From: Treponema sp.
GTDB taxonomy: Bacteria; Spirochaetota; Spirochaetia; Treponematales; Treponemataceae
Length of the DNA: 64,000 nucleotides
Reading direction: 5' to 3'
Assembly: GCA_017446265.1 (NCBI GenBank)
Contig: JAFSRD010000027.1
Coordinates: forward strand, 62,001-126,000
Shown: positions 54,281 through 63,102 of the stretch, piece after piece
How positions within the stretch are numbered: position 1 is the first letter of the stretch
How the letters are laid out: each line of letters starts with the position of its first letter
The notes under the pieces: model-generated
What the model saw: only the letters and a program-made list of their open reading frames with translations
Database searches by the model: none
Told to the model about the DNA's origin: nothing
Translations under genes and position numbers: made by a program

Positions 54281-56074
54281 ATGAATGTTGAATCGATAAT
54301 TTGTACCGACGCATGCAACACTGGTGCGCACATGGACGAATTTTTTACACTATTTGATTTTTATACTGCAAATGAACGGGAAACAATTTCTGCTGCATGG
54401 AAATTGCTTTGCGAAAAATCTACTGGTGCAAAAAGCGAGGACGGAGAGCCGTACTGCATGCATCCGTTTCGCATTGCGTGCATCCTTGCGCAAAACAAAA
54501 TGGATGTTGAAGCTGTCTGCGCAGGGCTGCTTCACGGCATATACAGTTTTGGCGTACCGCGCAAGCATATTGAAAAACTGTTCGGCGAAAGCACTGCAAA
54601 AATTATCGATGGAACTGCAAAGATGGTGCGTATTCCGCAAACGCATACGACGCTGCAACAGGCAGACTCAATACGCAAAATGCTTTTTGCCATGGTAGAC
54701 GATGTGCGCGTTATTCTTGTGAAGATTGCAGACAAACTCGACAGAATCAGAAATATTAAAAGTGTTCCTGAAGCAGAGCAGCGCGCTCTTCCCTCTGAAA
54801 TTCTCGACATATGGGCGCCGCTTGCAGACAGGCTTGGCATGCAAAAAGAGAAGAACGAATTTGAAGACTTGAGCTTAAAGTACACAAACCCCGATGTATA
54901 CCAACAGATAAAATCAATCGTTTCGCAGAAAAAAGACGAGCGCACTGCGTACCTTGAAAAAGCGGTGTACAAAATTGCGCGGGCAACTGAAAATGCAGGC
55001 ATACACGCGCAAATTATAAGCCGCGCAAAACATTTTTATTCGATTTATCAAAAAATGCGCAAACGCAATGTGGCACAGAATGAGCTGTATGATTTGCTTG
55101 CGCTCCGAATTATCTGTGATGAAAACGCAGAGTGCTACGCCATAGTCGGCATTGTGCACAACTTGTGGAAGCCGCTTGACGGGCGGTTTAAAGATTACAT
55201 TGCAATGCCAAAAGCAAACGGATACCAGTCGCTCCACACGACAGTGATGTGCGAAGGAAAGCCGCTTGAAATCCAGATACGCACAAAAGTGATGAATGAG
55301 GCGGCGGAGCACGGCATTGCAAGCCATTGGCTGTATAAAAAAGGCAAGAGCCACGACCTTGTCGATGCCACGCATTTAAGCATTTTCAATGAGCTGCGAA
55401 AATTGCGCGACGGTCACGTGTCTGACGAAAATTTTTTTGCGTCTCTCAAAAGCGATTTGCTCGGTGACGAAATATATGTGTTTACGCCAAAAGGAGATGT
55501 CGTGCAGCTTCCCGCAGGTGCAAACGCAATTGATTTTGCGTATCACATTCACTCTGCAATTGGTGAAAAAATTGTGGGTGCAAAAGCGGATGGAAAAATC
55601 ATTCCGATTACAAAGCCGCTCACTAATACGCAGATTATCGAGATACTCACAAATCCGCAAGCGCACCCCACAGAGTCGCAGTTGGGCGCGGTTAAGACTG
55701 CAAAGGCACGCCAAAAAATTCACGCCTGGCTTGCTGCAAATAATCCGACTGCCACAGAAAGAGCTGCAAAGCTTGAAACAGAGCACGCGGCTGTCGTTCC
55801 GCGACATGTGCAGCATTACAAAAAAGGGATTGGCAGTGTTCATGCAGAAAGCGCTCCACACGAAAACAAAGTGCGCATTGGCAACACGACAAATTTTCTT
55901 GTCACGTTTGCACAGTGTTGCAAACCGAACTATCCTGATCCGATTGTCGGCTATGTGTCGCGGAACAGAGGGGTTACTGTTCACCGTGCTGACTGCCTCA
56001 TATATCAGCGCATTCGCTATGTTGAAAACCGCTCTGTTGATGTTGCGTGGTCAGACGAAATGCTCCACACGTAG
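54281..56074 (+). CDS. rel: RelA/SpoT-family (p)ppGpp synthetase with degenerate hydrolase motif
   Basis: A 597-residue long Rel protein. N-terminal HD-hydrolase fold, but the catalytic HD-x-x-ED signature is replaced by H85-G86-I-Y-S-F, so hydrolysis is doubtful. The synthetase is intact: SRAKHFYSIYQKMRKR, YDLLALRIICDE, R302-F-K-D305 (the RxKD form usual in bifunctional enzymes) and PKANGYQSLHTTV. TGS domain (EIYVFTPKGDVVQLPAGANAIDFAY) and a Cys/His zinc region (QCCKPNYPDPIVGYVSR ... GVTVHRADC) follow; no ACT domain. It answers amino-acid starvation. Confidence 0.87.
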   Translation: MNVESIICTDACNTGAHMDEFFTLFDFYTANERETISAAWKLLCEKSTGAKSEDGEPYCMHPFRIACILAQNKMDVEAVCAGLLHGIYSFGVPRKHIEKLFGESTAKIIDGTAKMVRIPQTHTTLQQADSIRKMLFAMVDDVRVILVKIADKLDRIRNIKSVPEAEQRALPSEILDIWAPLADRLGMQKEKNEFEDLSLKYTNPDVYQQIKSIVSQKKDERTAYLEKAVYKIARATENAGIHAQIISRAKHFYSIYQKMRKRNVAQNELYDLLALRIICDENAECYAIVGIVHNLWKPLDGRFKDYIAMPKANGYQSLHTTVMCEGKPLEIQIRTKVMNEAAEHGIASHWLYKKGKSHDLVDATHLSIFNELRKLRDGHVSDENFFASLKSDLLGDEIYVFTPKGDVVQLPAGANAIDFAYHIHSAIGEKIVGAKADGKIIPITKPLTNTQIIEILTNPQAHPTESQLGAVKTAKARQKIHAWLAANNPTATERAAKLETEHAAVVPRHVQHYKKGIGSVHAESAPHENKVRIGNTTNFLVTFAQCCKPNYPDPIVGYVSRNRGVTVHRADCLIYQRIRYVENRSVDVAWSDEMLHT

Positions 56075-56104
56075 ATGAGCAAATTTGCGCAAGCAAACTG
56101 CTTA

Positions 56105-56245
56105 AAAATTGATTCGTGCGGAGGGTACATGCCCCGATGCTTGCGTCGAAATAAGGGAATGTGCCCGATTGCGATACCTTATGAGAACGAACGATACCCC
56201 GAACGCTCTACGTCGGGGGGCGTTCATTCAGTGATGGCGGTTGTA
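56105..56245 (+). repeat. Dispersed mosaic repeat, copy 1
   Basis: This stretch has ATTCGTGCGGAGGGT (56112-56126), GCTTGCGTCG (56139-56148) and ATACCTTATGAGAAC (56174-56188), which recur in the same order at 57255-57479. It ends in an imperfect hairpin (about 56186-56235). It falsely extends the next open frame upstream. Confidence 0.75.
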
Positions 56246-56305
56246 ACAGGGTATATGCAAAATTGGTTTTATGATATAGTAAACGGAATTATTAATGAGG
56301 TCTAT

Positions 56306-57190
56306 ATGAAAAATACAAAATGGCATTTTATTCGTGTGGCAAGATTGTTCATTGCGGCATGTGCAGTTCTTTTATGTGTGGCGATGCTCGCATCTTCTTG
56401 TAAGTCGTCTTCTGTCGTGCAAACTGCTGGCGATGCATATGGCGACGAACAGCCGCAGGCAGTTGTGAAAGTGCCAGCGGTCAAGCGCGACACTCCGCGC
56501 AATGTTCAAGTGGCTCAAAAAGGCACCGCGTTCACGAGATTTTTTACCGGCGGGCAAAAAAACATAGAGCTTGATCAGTGTACGCTTTCGCAAAAAACAG
56601 TAGGAGGCAAACTCAAGCTTGAAGACGCTATAATCATTTACAATATTGAAACAGGGTTTGTCGGTTTTAGTGCAAATTATCAAGTTGGCACGTATCACGT
56701 TTTATTCAATGAAGCAACGCGCAAAGTTTTTCGCGCTGCCGTTACAAGTTATCTTGCTGACTTTGAAGATAAAAAGCTTGTACGCAACACAAAAAAGACA
56801 TACAAAACATACGGCGAGTGCCCCACGACAATACACTGGAGCACATTTACAAAACAACTTGTGAATCGTGCAAACTCAAAAGTGCAGTTTGGATATGAGT
56901 TCAGAAATAACTCGCCGTTTTTTTCCATAACCGTTCTCTCATCGGAAAATATTGCACACAAAAATTTACGTTCAACAATAACAACAAATGTGCCACTCCA
57001 TTTTTACTTTACAAAGGCACAGGCATCGCAAATGGCGGAGTTGCTTTCAGAAGAAAAGATAGACGAAGCGCTTGCACCATATATGAAAGTGATGGAACCT
57101 GACGGCACGCCAAAAGCTGATGAATATACTGCCGCACCGTCAGGCGATGAATACACTGCCGAGCCTGCAGAAGACGACACTACTGAATAA
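56306..57190 (+). CDS. Predicted lipoprotein, unknown function
   Basis: A 294-residue protein from ATG 56306 (GAGG nine bases upstream). The signal peptide ends with MLASSCKSSS, a lipobox with Cys near 28. The body has no recognised motif; it has a repeated C-terminal acidic stretch (DEYTAAPSGDEYTAEPAEDD). An open frame runs upstream to 56075, but that part is repeat DNA (56105-56245), so it is not used. Confidence 0.7.
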   Translation: MKNTKWHFIRVARLFIAACAVLLCVAMLASSCKSSSVVQTAGDAYGDEQPQAVVKVPAVKRDTPRNVQVAQKGTAFTRFFTGGQKNIELDQCTLSQKTVGGKLKLEDAIIIYNIETGFVGFSANYQVGTYHVLFNEATRKVFRAAVTSYLADFEDKKLVRNTKKTYKTYGECPTTIHWSTFTKQLVNRANSKVQFGYEFRNNSPFFSITVLSSENIAHKNLRSTITTNVPLHFYFTKAQASQMAELLSEEKIDEALAPYMKVMEPDGTPKADEYTAAPSGDEYTAEPAEDDTTE

Positions 57191-57550
57191 ATTAATAATT
57201 ATGGAGACATTGATTAACTCAGAAAGGCTCCAGTTAATCAGCATTTCCTTATTTATTCGTGCGGAGGGTTTAATGTATCACTTCGTGATACGAACTGTAA
57301 GGAAATTATTTAACTCGTCGCTTACGCGACTGGCGTATCAGGGCTAAATTTTATTCGTAAAAAAGCTGCCCTGCGACTGTATGGAAATTTATTTAAATGA
57401 GTGCTTCCGCACTTGCGTATACCCAGACGCTTGCGTCGTAAAAAGTGTATTAAACCCGACTGCAATACCTTATGAGAACACCATACCCGCTGCCGCTTGA
57501 AGCTATGCTGCGAAGCTGCAGCGGGGTATGGTGATTTTTGGGCTGCCGCA
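57191..57550 (+). repeat. 360-base intergenic block of dispersed repeats and hairpins
   Basis: No gene is seen. It contains TGATTAACT (57211-57219) with AGTTAATCA (57232-57240), the 49-base repeat shared with 14216-14264 (57248-57296), GGAAATTATTTAACTCGTCG (57301-57320) shared with 59573 and 59633, the mosaic repeat (57255-57479), and an imperfect large hairpin around 57479-57535 whose arms include CGCTGC and GCAGCG. Confidence 0.8.
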
Positions 57551-58009
57551 TCACTGCATTTGAGCGCGAATCTCTTTTTGGCAAAGCGCGTCGCACCGCT
57601 CGTTGTACGCAACGCCTGCGTGACCTTTTACCCAGTTCCAACTTGTGTTGAGCGATGAGTTGAGCGCGTCAAGCGTTTGCCATAAATCTTGATTGAGCAC
57701 GCTCTTTTTTGCAGCGGTTTTCCAGCCGTTTTTTTTCCATGAAGCAATCCACACAGTGATGCCGTTCTTTACGTATTGGCTGTCGCAGAAAATCTGCACA
57801 TTTTGCGTACGCCACGCATTTGACTGCTGGACTGCTTTGAGCGCATTGATTGCGGCGGTAAGTTCCATGCGATTGTTCGTTGTCATTTTTTCGCCGCCTG
57901 AAAGCGCAATTTCTTTTTCACCGTCAATAATGACGCATGCCCAGCCGCCCGGTCCGGGATTGCCGCTGCATCCGCCGTCAGTGTAAATGACAAGTTGTTT
58001 TTGAGCCAT
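57551..58009 (-). CDS. rnhA: Ribonuclease HI
   Basis: Degrades RNA in RNA-DNA hybrids. The four acidic active-site residues are visible: Asp in YTDGGCSGNPGPGGWA, Glu in RMELTAAINAL, Asp in IFCDSQYVKNG and Asp in NERCDALCQ. 152 residues from ATG 58009; longer frames are not conserved. Confidence 0.94.
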   Translation of the reverse strand: MAQKQLVIYTDGGCSGNPGPGGWACVIIDGEKEIALSGGEKMTTNNRMELTAAINALKAVQQSNAWRTQNVQIFCDSQYVKNGITVWIASWKKNGWKTAAKKSVLNQDLWQTLDALNSSLNTSWNWVKGHAGVAYNERCDALCQKEIRAQMQ

Positions 58010-58110
58010 AAGAGCAGTATAGCGCAGTATGTACATAAAAGGAAAGATATGCGGATAGGTAAAGCCCGTGCACAAATGGCGTGGGAAAAATGCGCAAGGG
58101 ATTGGAGCGG

Positions 58111-58231
58111 TGGTGCCGCATTTTTTCAAAAATGCGGCACCAGTACACGGAGCCGCGCCAGTTGCGCGGCAGAGTACTGAAACCGCGCAAAGCCCGGCCG
58201 TCTGCTAAAAGACAAGCAGGACGGCAGACGG
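58111..58231 (+). repeat. Cluster of perfect hairpins between rnhA and phosphatase gene
   Basis: A 15-base perfect stem (58111-58125 with 58128-58142), then nested CAGTAC (58141-58146)/GTACTG (58174-58179) enclosing GCCGCGC (58152-58158)/GCGCGGC (58164-58170), then CCGTCTGC (58198-58205)/GCAGACGG (58224-58231). The space between rnhA and the phosphatase gene (58010-58259) otherwise holds nothing recognisable. Confidence 0.7.
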
Positions 58232-58259
58232 TGCGCCCGTATTATTATTTTGGGAAAGT

Positions 58260-59387
58260 TCAGTTTTTTGAAGCGCCTTTTAGTTTTGCAATGAGTGCGT
58301 CTACTTCTGCGTCGCTCATGCCGTGTTTTATTAAATATGCGCGCGCGCCTTTTGCAGGCGTTGTGCCGTTTGCAATGAACGCGTACATGGGTTCAAAGTT
58401 TGCCTTTGCAATGATGTTGTACTTGCGGCTGTTTTTTTCCACGTGGTAAAAGTTTACGTAGCTTTCCATGTAGTCTGCGAGCATGTCAGCTTTTTTTGCG
58501 CCTGCAAGCGATTCAAGCAAAACAAAAATAAATCCGGTGCGGTCTTTGCCTTCGTTGCAGTGCAGCAAGTACGGACCTTCGTGAGAAATCATAAAGCGCA
58601 CGCCTTGCACAATGTTTGCCGCGAAGTCGTCGTTTGTAAAATCCATGTTCATGCTCAAGCATACAACGCTGTTTTGCGCGGCAAGCGATGCATAATATGC
58701 AGAGCGTTCTTTGTTTGATGAGGCAAGGTATGATGCAAGTTCTTTTTCTGAGTCAGACATATTGACGACTGTTTTGATGCGCGCTGCTTCTATGAGTGAA
58801 GAGACGAACGGTGCGCGCGTCCAATCTGTGCGTGTGGGATGACTTGCGCGATACAAAATGTTTTTGCCTATTGAGCCGAGCGCTGCTTGTCTAAAATTGG
58901 CAAACGATTCGTCAGAGTTGTAGTCATTGCGCTTGTCTGTGCGAACAAGGCTCCGCACTTCGTACTGTTCAAGATAGCCCGCTTTTTCTTTCATTGCAAC
59001 GGTAAGTGTTACGCCCGTCGTTGCGTTTGCAACTTCGTTCATCTTGCCGTAGTTGATGCATGCGGCAATGAAGCCGTCTGCATAGTTTGTGCGTACTAAA
59101 AATGCACCGCGGTCTACATCGTAGTTTGCAACGATTGGTGCATCGAATGTGTAGCCGTTGCCAAATGTAACAGTGACAATGTCGCCGTGCTCGTACCCTG
59201 CGGCCTGCATGTCTGCAAACGCGATGTCAGTGACAGCATGCCCGTATTTCTCGATTGTCGTCACAGTTCCCGAAAACGCTTTGTACGAAGTCGAAGCGTC
59301 TGATGATTTTTTGCCTGTTGTCGCGCACCCTGAAATCAATAAGAGCGCACATGCGGCAAGTGGCAATGAAAAACGCATTTGTTTCAT
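58260..59387 (-). CDS. Lipoprotein tyrosine-phosphatase (Y_phosphatase3-like)
   Basis: A 375-residue lipoprotein (lipobox ISGC near residue 21). The phosphatase loop is H-C-N-E-G-K-D-R-T-G-F, the C(x5)R motif of the Y_phosphatase3 group, around residue 255, preceded by TRADWTRAP-type region (HPTRTDWTRAPFVSSLIEAARIKTVVNMSDSEKEL). The location outside the cytoplasm suggests action on host or environmental phosphate esters or phospholipids; substrate unknown. Confidence 0.82.
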   Translation of the reverse strand: MKQMRFSLPLAACALLLISGCATTGKKSSDASTSYKAFSGTVTTIEKYGHAVTDIAFADMQAAGYEHGDIVTVTFGNGYTFDAPIVANYDVDRGAFLVRTNYADGFIAACINYGKMNEVANATTGVTLTVAMKEKAGYLEQYEVRSLVRTDKRNDYNSDESFANFRQAALGSIGKNILYRASHPTRTDWTRAPFVSSLIEAARIKTVVNMSDSEKELASYLASSNKERSAYYASLAAQNSVVCLSMNMDFTNDDFAANIVQGVRFMISHEGPYLLHCNEGKDRTGFIFVLLESLAGAKKADMLADYMESYVNFYHVEKNSRKYNIIAKANFEPMYAFIANGTTPAKGARAYLIKHGMSDAEVDALIAKLKGASKN

Positions 59388-59452
59388 AATTCCTCCAGAT
59401 GAAGTAATTGTATATCACGCATTGCAAAAACGCAAGCATAAAATATCATGCT

Positions 59453-59551
59453 GTTGCTATGGAGTGTTATTCTAAACTTTGCCAGAACTTTGCCCGCGCC
59501 ATAGCAAGACTTTCATTGTTCTTGCTATTCTTCAAAACACTCCATAGCAAC
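59453..59551 (+). repeat. Nested inverted repeat upstream of the phosphatase gene
   Basis: A 16-base perfect pair of arms (59453-59468 with 59536-59551) encloses a second nine-base pair, ATAGCAAGA (59501-59509) with TCTTGCTAT (59520-59528). Inner arms repeat part of the outer arms (TGCTAT). It lies about 65 bases upstream of the phosphatase start. Confidence 0.75.
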
Positions 59552-59572
59552 CTCGAAAAAGGCATCACGGAT

Positions 59573-59670
59573 GGAAATTATTTAACTCGTCGCTCACGCG
59601 ACATGCGAATGAGCCTTCGGCTCGTTCTATAAGGAAATTATTTAACTCGTCGCTCACGCGACGTGCGAAT
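59573..59670 (+). repeat. Direct repeat in two copies
   Basis: Two copies of a 38-base unit, 59573-59610 and 59633-59670, differ at one visible position and share GGAAATTATTTAACTCGTCG and a small GTCGC/GCGAC hairpin. The spacing is 60 bases. A third, diverged copy starts at 57301. Confidence 0.85.
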
Positions 59671-59716
59671 AGGGGCTGTCTTTAGCGAAGCTTTGTTAAT
59701 TTTTAGGACAGCCCCT
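59671..59716 (-). terminator. Terminator downstream of pckA
   Basis: AGGGGCTGTC (59671-59680) pairs with GACAGCCCCT (59707-59716), seven bases past the pckA stop on the minus strand. Confidence 0.5.
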
Positions 59717-59723
59717 TCGTTCA

Positions 59724-61556
59724 TTAGCTCAAACGCTTTTCCAAGTCGTCAAGGCATTCAGTAAGTTCTTTTGGCAAATGCGAGCCGAACTTTGGATAGT
59801 GGTTTTCACGGATGTCTTTGATTTCTTTTTTCCAGCCATCTTTATCTACTGTGGTGAGCGCGCTCATGTTTTTCTTATATTCATCGCTCAAGCCTGTGGT
59901 ATCAATGGCGCCTTCTTTTGGCATGTAGCCGATTTCTGTGTCAACGTAGTTGTCTTTGCCATCACAGCGGTCAAAAATCCATGCGAGTACGCGGCTGTTG
60001 TCGCCGTAGCCTGGCCACATGAAGTTGTCGTTTTCGTCTTTGCGGAACCAGTTCACATAGAAGATTTTGGGCAGCTTGTCTTCGCTTGATTTTGTGCCAA
60101 TGTTTATCCAGTGCTGGAAGTAGTCGCCCATATTGTAGCCGCAGAACGGCAGCATGGCAAATGGGTCGCGCCGCACTTGGCCTACTTGGTCAGAGATGAC
60201 GGCAGCGGTCACTTCCGAGCCGACAATTGAGCCAAGGAATACACCATGATTCCAGCTGCGCGCTTGATGCACGAGCGGCACAGTTGACGGGCGACGGCCG
60301 CCGAAGAGGAACGCACTAATAGGAACGCCTTCGGGGTCTTCCCAGTTGGGTGCAATACACGGACATTGATTTGCCGGTGCGGTAAAACGTGCGTTTGGGT
60401 GCGCAATGCACTGCGTCTTGTCTTTGGGCATTTTGTCATTTTCAGGGCAGTCGCGCTCATTGCCTTGCCAGTCGATGATTTTTGTGCCGTTCGGTTTGTA
60501 GCCGATTTGCTCCCACCAGACGTCGCCGTCTTCTGTCAAGCCGCAGTTGGTGAAAATCGTGTTCTTTTCTGCAGCGCGCATTGCATTGTAATTTGATTCG
60601 TCAGATGTTCCCGGTGCCACGCCAAAAAATCCGTTTTCAGGATTGATTGCGTATAGGCGGCCGTCTTTGCCAAACTTCATCCATGCGATGTCATCGCCAA
60701 CTGTCTCAACTTTCCAGCCGGGGAGCGTAGGGCGGAGCATTGCAAGATTCGTCTTGCCGCACGCAGATGGGAACGCGCCGGTGATGTATTTGACTTTGCC
60801 TTCAGGATTTGTCAATTTTAGGATGAGCATGTGCTCTGCAAGCCAGCCTTCATCGCGTGCAAGCACGGAGGCAATGCGGAGCGCAAAGCATTTTTTTCCG
60901 AGTAGCGCGTTTCCGCCATAGCCTGAACCATAACTCCAGATTTCGCGGTCTTCGGGGAACTGGCTGATATATTTGTGTTCCATGTCTGCGCATGGCCACA
61001 CGCCGTTGTCTTTTTCGCCGCCGTTAAGTGGTTTTCCTACAGAGTGCAGGCAGGGAATGAAGTCGCCATTCGCTTCAATTAAGTCGAGCACCTTTGTGCC
61101 AACGCGCGTCATAATGTCCATGTTGCATACGACATATGCCGAGTCGGTGATTTCAATGCCGTTTTTGCCGATGTTTGAGCCCACCGGTCCCATGCTGAAC
61201 GGAATGACATACATGGTGCGCCCGTGCATGCAGCCCTTGTAGAGCGCTTTCATCGTCTTTTTGAGTTCGTCAGGATCAATCCAGTTGTTCGTCGGTCCTG
61301 CATCATCTTGTGCTTTTGACGCAATGTATGTACGCGCTTCGACACGTGCAACATCTGACGGCAGCGAGCGGAAGAGGTAGCTGTGCGGCTTTTTTTTCAA
61401 CTCCGTTGCCAAGCCTGCATCGACGAGTTCTTTCATCAGGCGGTCATATTCCGCTTGCGAACCGTCGCACACATATACGCGCTCTGGCTCACACCATGCA
61501 ACCCATTCTTCAATCCATGCCTTTACTTTGGCGTGTTTTAAATCTTTTACTTCCAT
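59724..61556 (-). CDS. pckA: Phosphoenolpyruvate carboxykinase (GTP)
   Basis: Interconverts oxaloacetate and phosphoenolpyruvate with [16 protein letters not shown] is the P-loop with the reactive Cys; [46 protein letters not shown] and the metal-site lysine/histidine region are typical of the GTP family. 610 residues. ATG 61556 with AGGAG upstream. Confidence 0.96.
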   Translation of the reverse strand: MEVKDLKHAKVKAWIEEWVAWCEPERVYVCDGSQAEYDRLMKELVDAGLATELKKKPHSYLFRSLPSDVARVEARTYIASKAQDDAGPTNNWIDPDELKKTMKALYKGCMHGRTMYVIPFSMGPVGSNIGKNGIEITDSAYVVCNMDIMTRVGTKVLDLIEANGDFIPCLHSVGKPLNGGEKDNGVWPCADMEHKYISQFPEDREIWSYGSGYGGNALLGKKCFALRIASVLARDEGWLAEHMLILKLTNPEGKVKYITGAFPSACGKTNLAMLRPTLPGWKVETVGDDIAWMKFGKDGRLYAINPENGFFGVAPGTSDESNYNAMRAAEKNTIFTNCGLTEDGDVWWEQIGYKPNGTKIIDWQGNERDCPENDKMPKDKTQCIAHPNARFTAPANQCPCIAPNWEDPEGVPISAFLFGGRRPSTVPLVHQARSWNHGVFLGSIVGSEVTAAVISDQVGQVRRDPFAMLPFCGYNMGDYFQHWINIGTKSSEDKLPKIFYVNWFRKDENDNFMWPGYGDNSRVLAWIFDRCDGKDNYVDTEIGYMPKEGAIDTTGLSDEYKKNMSALTTVDKDGWKKEIKDIRENHYPKFGSHLPKELTECLDDLEKRLS

Positions 61557-61683
61557 ATGACAACTCCTGTAAACATGGTTATTTTTCTATATGAAAAATA
61601 ATACTGAATTTCCTAGATTAAAGCAATGACGTGTATCGTGATTTTCAGTAGATTTTTCATCAAAAAACTACGATAATAAGAGT

Positions 61684-63102
61684 ATGAGTGAGCCACAGAA
61701 TTTTCTCAATGAATTAGAAGCTGCTGCATCCCAGAGAGCAGAACAATTGAATGCGAAAGTACTCCCGGATATGCTTGCAAATTATCAACTTCTCCACACG
61801 TGTGTAAAGAATATGTATGATATGCTTGTGCAGCGTTCGTTGATAAAGGCTGACCCGTACAAGCTTGAAAAAAAGGTTTCAGAAATCACTGTACCTGATG
61901 AAAGTGCGTATATAGAAAACGAACGCGCAATTGTCATGGGCTCGCGTCTTTCGGATTATGAAACGATGCTCGACTTTATCTGCACATATTATAAGTTTTC
62001 AATTGAGCATATCGATTTAGCGCAGATAAAAAAGCTTTCTGATTTTAATAATTGCATAGACTGGCGTGGTTTGTCGCCGAACAGTACAAAAGTAAATACG
62101 CGCAGTCTTGCAACGCTTTTAAACGAGGCACGTACAAGGGCAGCTCCCATGCTCGTAAGTTTAATCAGTGACTCTATTGACAAGAGCATAAAAGCCAGTA
62201 CGGCCATAAATGCATCTCTTAAAGAGTTGCTTGAGTTTCAGCGTGAATCGTATAAACTGCGCATACGGCAAAAAATCATTGCAAGTTCATCGTTCAACAA
62301 AGATGCGCTTACTTCTGCTTCAGCAGAGCTTGCAGAAATACGGCGACTCTTTCCTCAACTCATTGGCAAAAAACCGTTCTATGGCGACATAATGCAAGAA
62401 ATTATTAAGGAAGATACTGCGCCAGAAAAAGAGCAGCTCAGACAAGCTGTTTTGCAAAAGCTTCAGACAAAAGAGCAACAGACGCAGATGGTGAAAAAAC
62501 ACGTAGACACAAAGCAAGTGCTGCTTGATGCCGTTCTCATCATATCAGCGCTTGCGCCGCAATACGAGCAAGTGACGGCAAAAATAGTTGCAAATCATGA
62601 TGTCATAATGAGTGAGCAAAACTCATTTTTTGATAAACTTAAACGCGTGCTTAGAAAAGCTTTTAATTTGAAAGAGCCTCCAGAGGAGTATGAGCTTATC
62701 ATAGTGAATCAAAAGACTGACACGCGCACATCAAAGAAGATTGAATACAACGCATTCCTCACCGCGCTCCAGCGCAAACAGTTGTTCCTTCAATCGTTTG
62801 GAGGAGAACAGGCTCAAGAGTTCAAAAAGATAGCATTATCTGCTGATGAGGCTATTTTTAGTTTTGTCAACAAGCAGATGAGCGAAAATCAAGAAATTAT
62901 CATCCAGCTTAATGCGCTCGACGAGTATTTTAAAGGACATGTGGCAAAGATAAACCAAAGCAAAATCAAAGGAATGAAGATGGAGCTTGTCACAATGAAG
63001 AACACGATTATAAAAGCGAATCAAAGACGCGCAGAATATATTTCCGTTATGGAAGAAAATGCGCAACTTAAAAAATTGGGGATGCAAAATGCAAATCAAT
63101 AG
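61684..63102 (+). CDS. Spirochete conserved hypothetical protein
   Basis: A 472-residue soluble helical protein without signal peptide or enzyme motif. Coiled-coil stretches lie around 230-265 and 430-472. Its size and context resemble the DUF5312-like protein at 28929, and I recall such proteins only in Treponema, but I see no direct sequence match between the two. The stop overlaps the next gene by 14 bases. Confidence 0.72.
   Translation: MSEPQNFLNELEAAASQRAEQLNAKVLPDMLANYQLLHTCVKNMYDMLVQRSLIKADPYKLEKKVSEITVPDESAYIENERAIVMGSRLSDYETMLDFICTYYKFSIEHIDLAQIKKLSDFNNCIDWRGLSPNSTKVNTRSLATLLNEARTRAAPMLVSLISDSIDKSIKASTAINASLKELLEFQRESYKLRIRQKIIASSSFNKDALTSASAELAEIRRLFPQLIGKKPFYGDIMQEIIKEDTAPEKEQLRQAVLQKLQTKEQQTQMVKKHVDTKQVLLDAVLIISALAPQYEQVTAKIVANHDVIMSEQNSFFDKLKRVLRKAFNLKEPPEEYELIIVNQKTDTRTSKKIEYNAFLTALQRKQLFLQSFGGEQAQEFKKIALSADEAIFSFVNKQMSENQEIIIQLNALDEYFKGHVAKINQSKIKGMKMELVTMKNTIIKANQRRAEYISVMEENAQLKKLGMQNANQ

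Noticed and set aside
56075-56305. Upstream extension of the lipoprotein gene to 56075
   Set aside because: The extension is repeat DNA shared with 57255-57479, and the signal peptide and ribosome-binding site place the start at 56306.
59573-59670. Possible CRISPR array
   Set aside because: Only two units occur, the spacer is single, the unit is found elsewhere as a dispersed repeat, and there are no cas genes.
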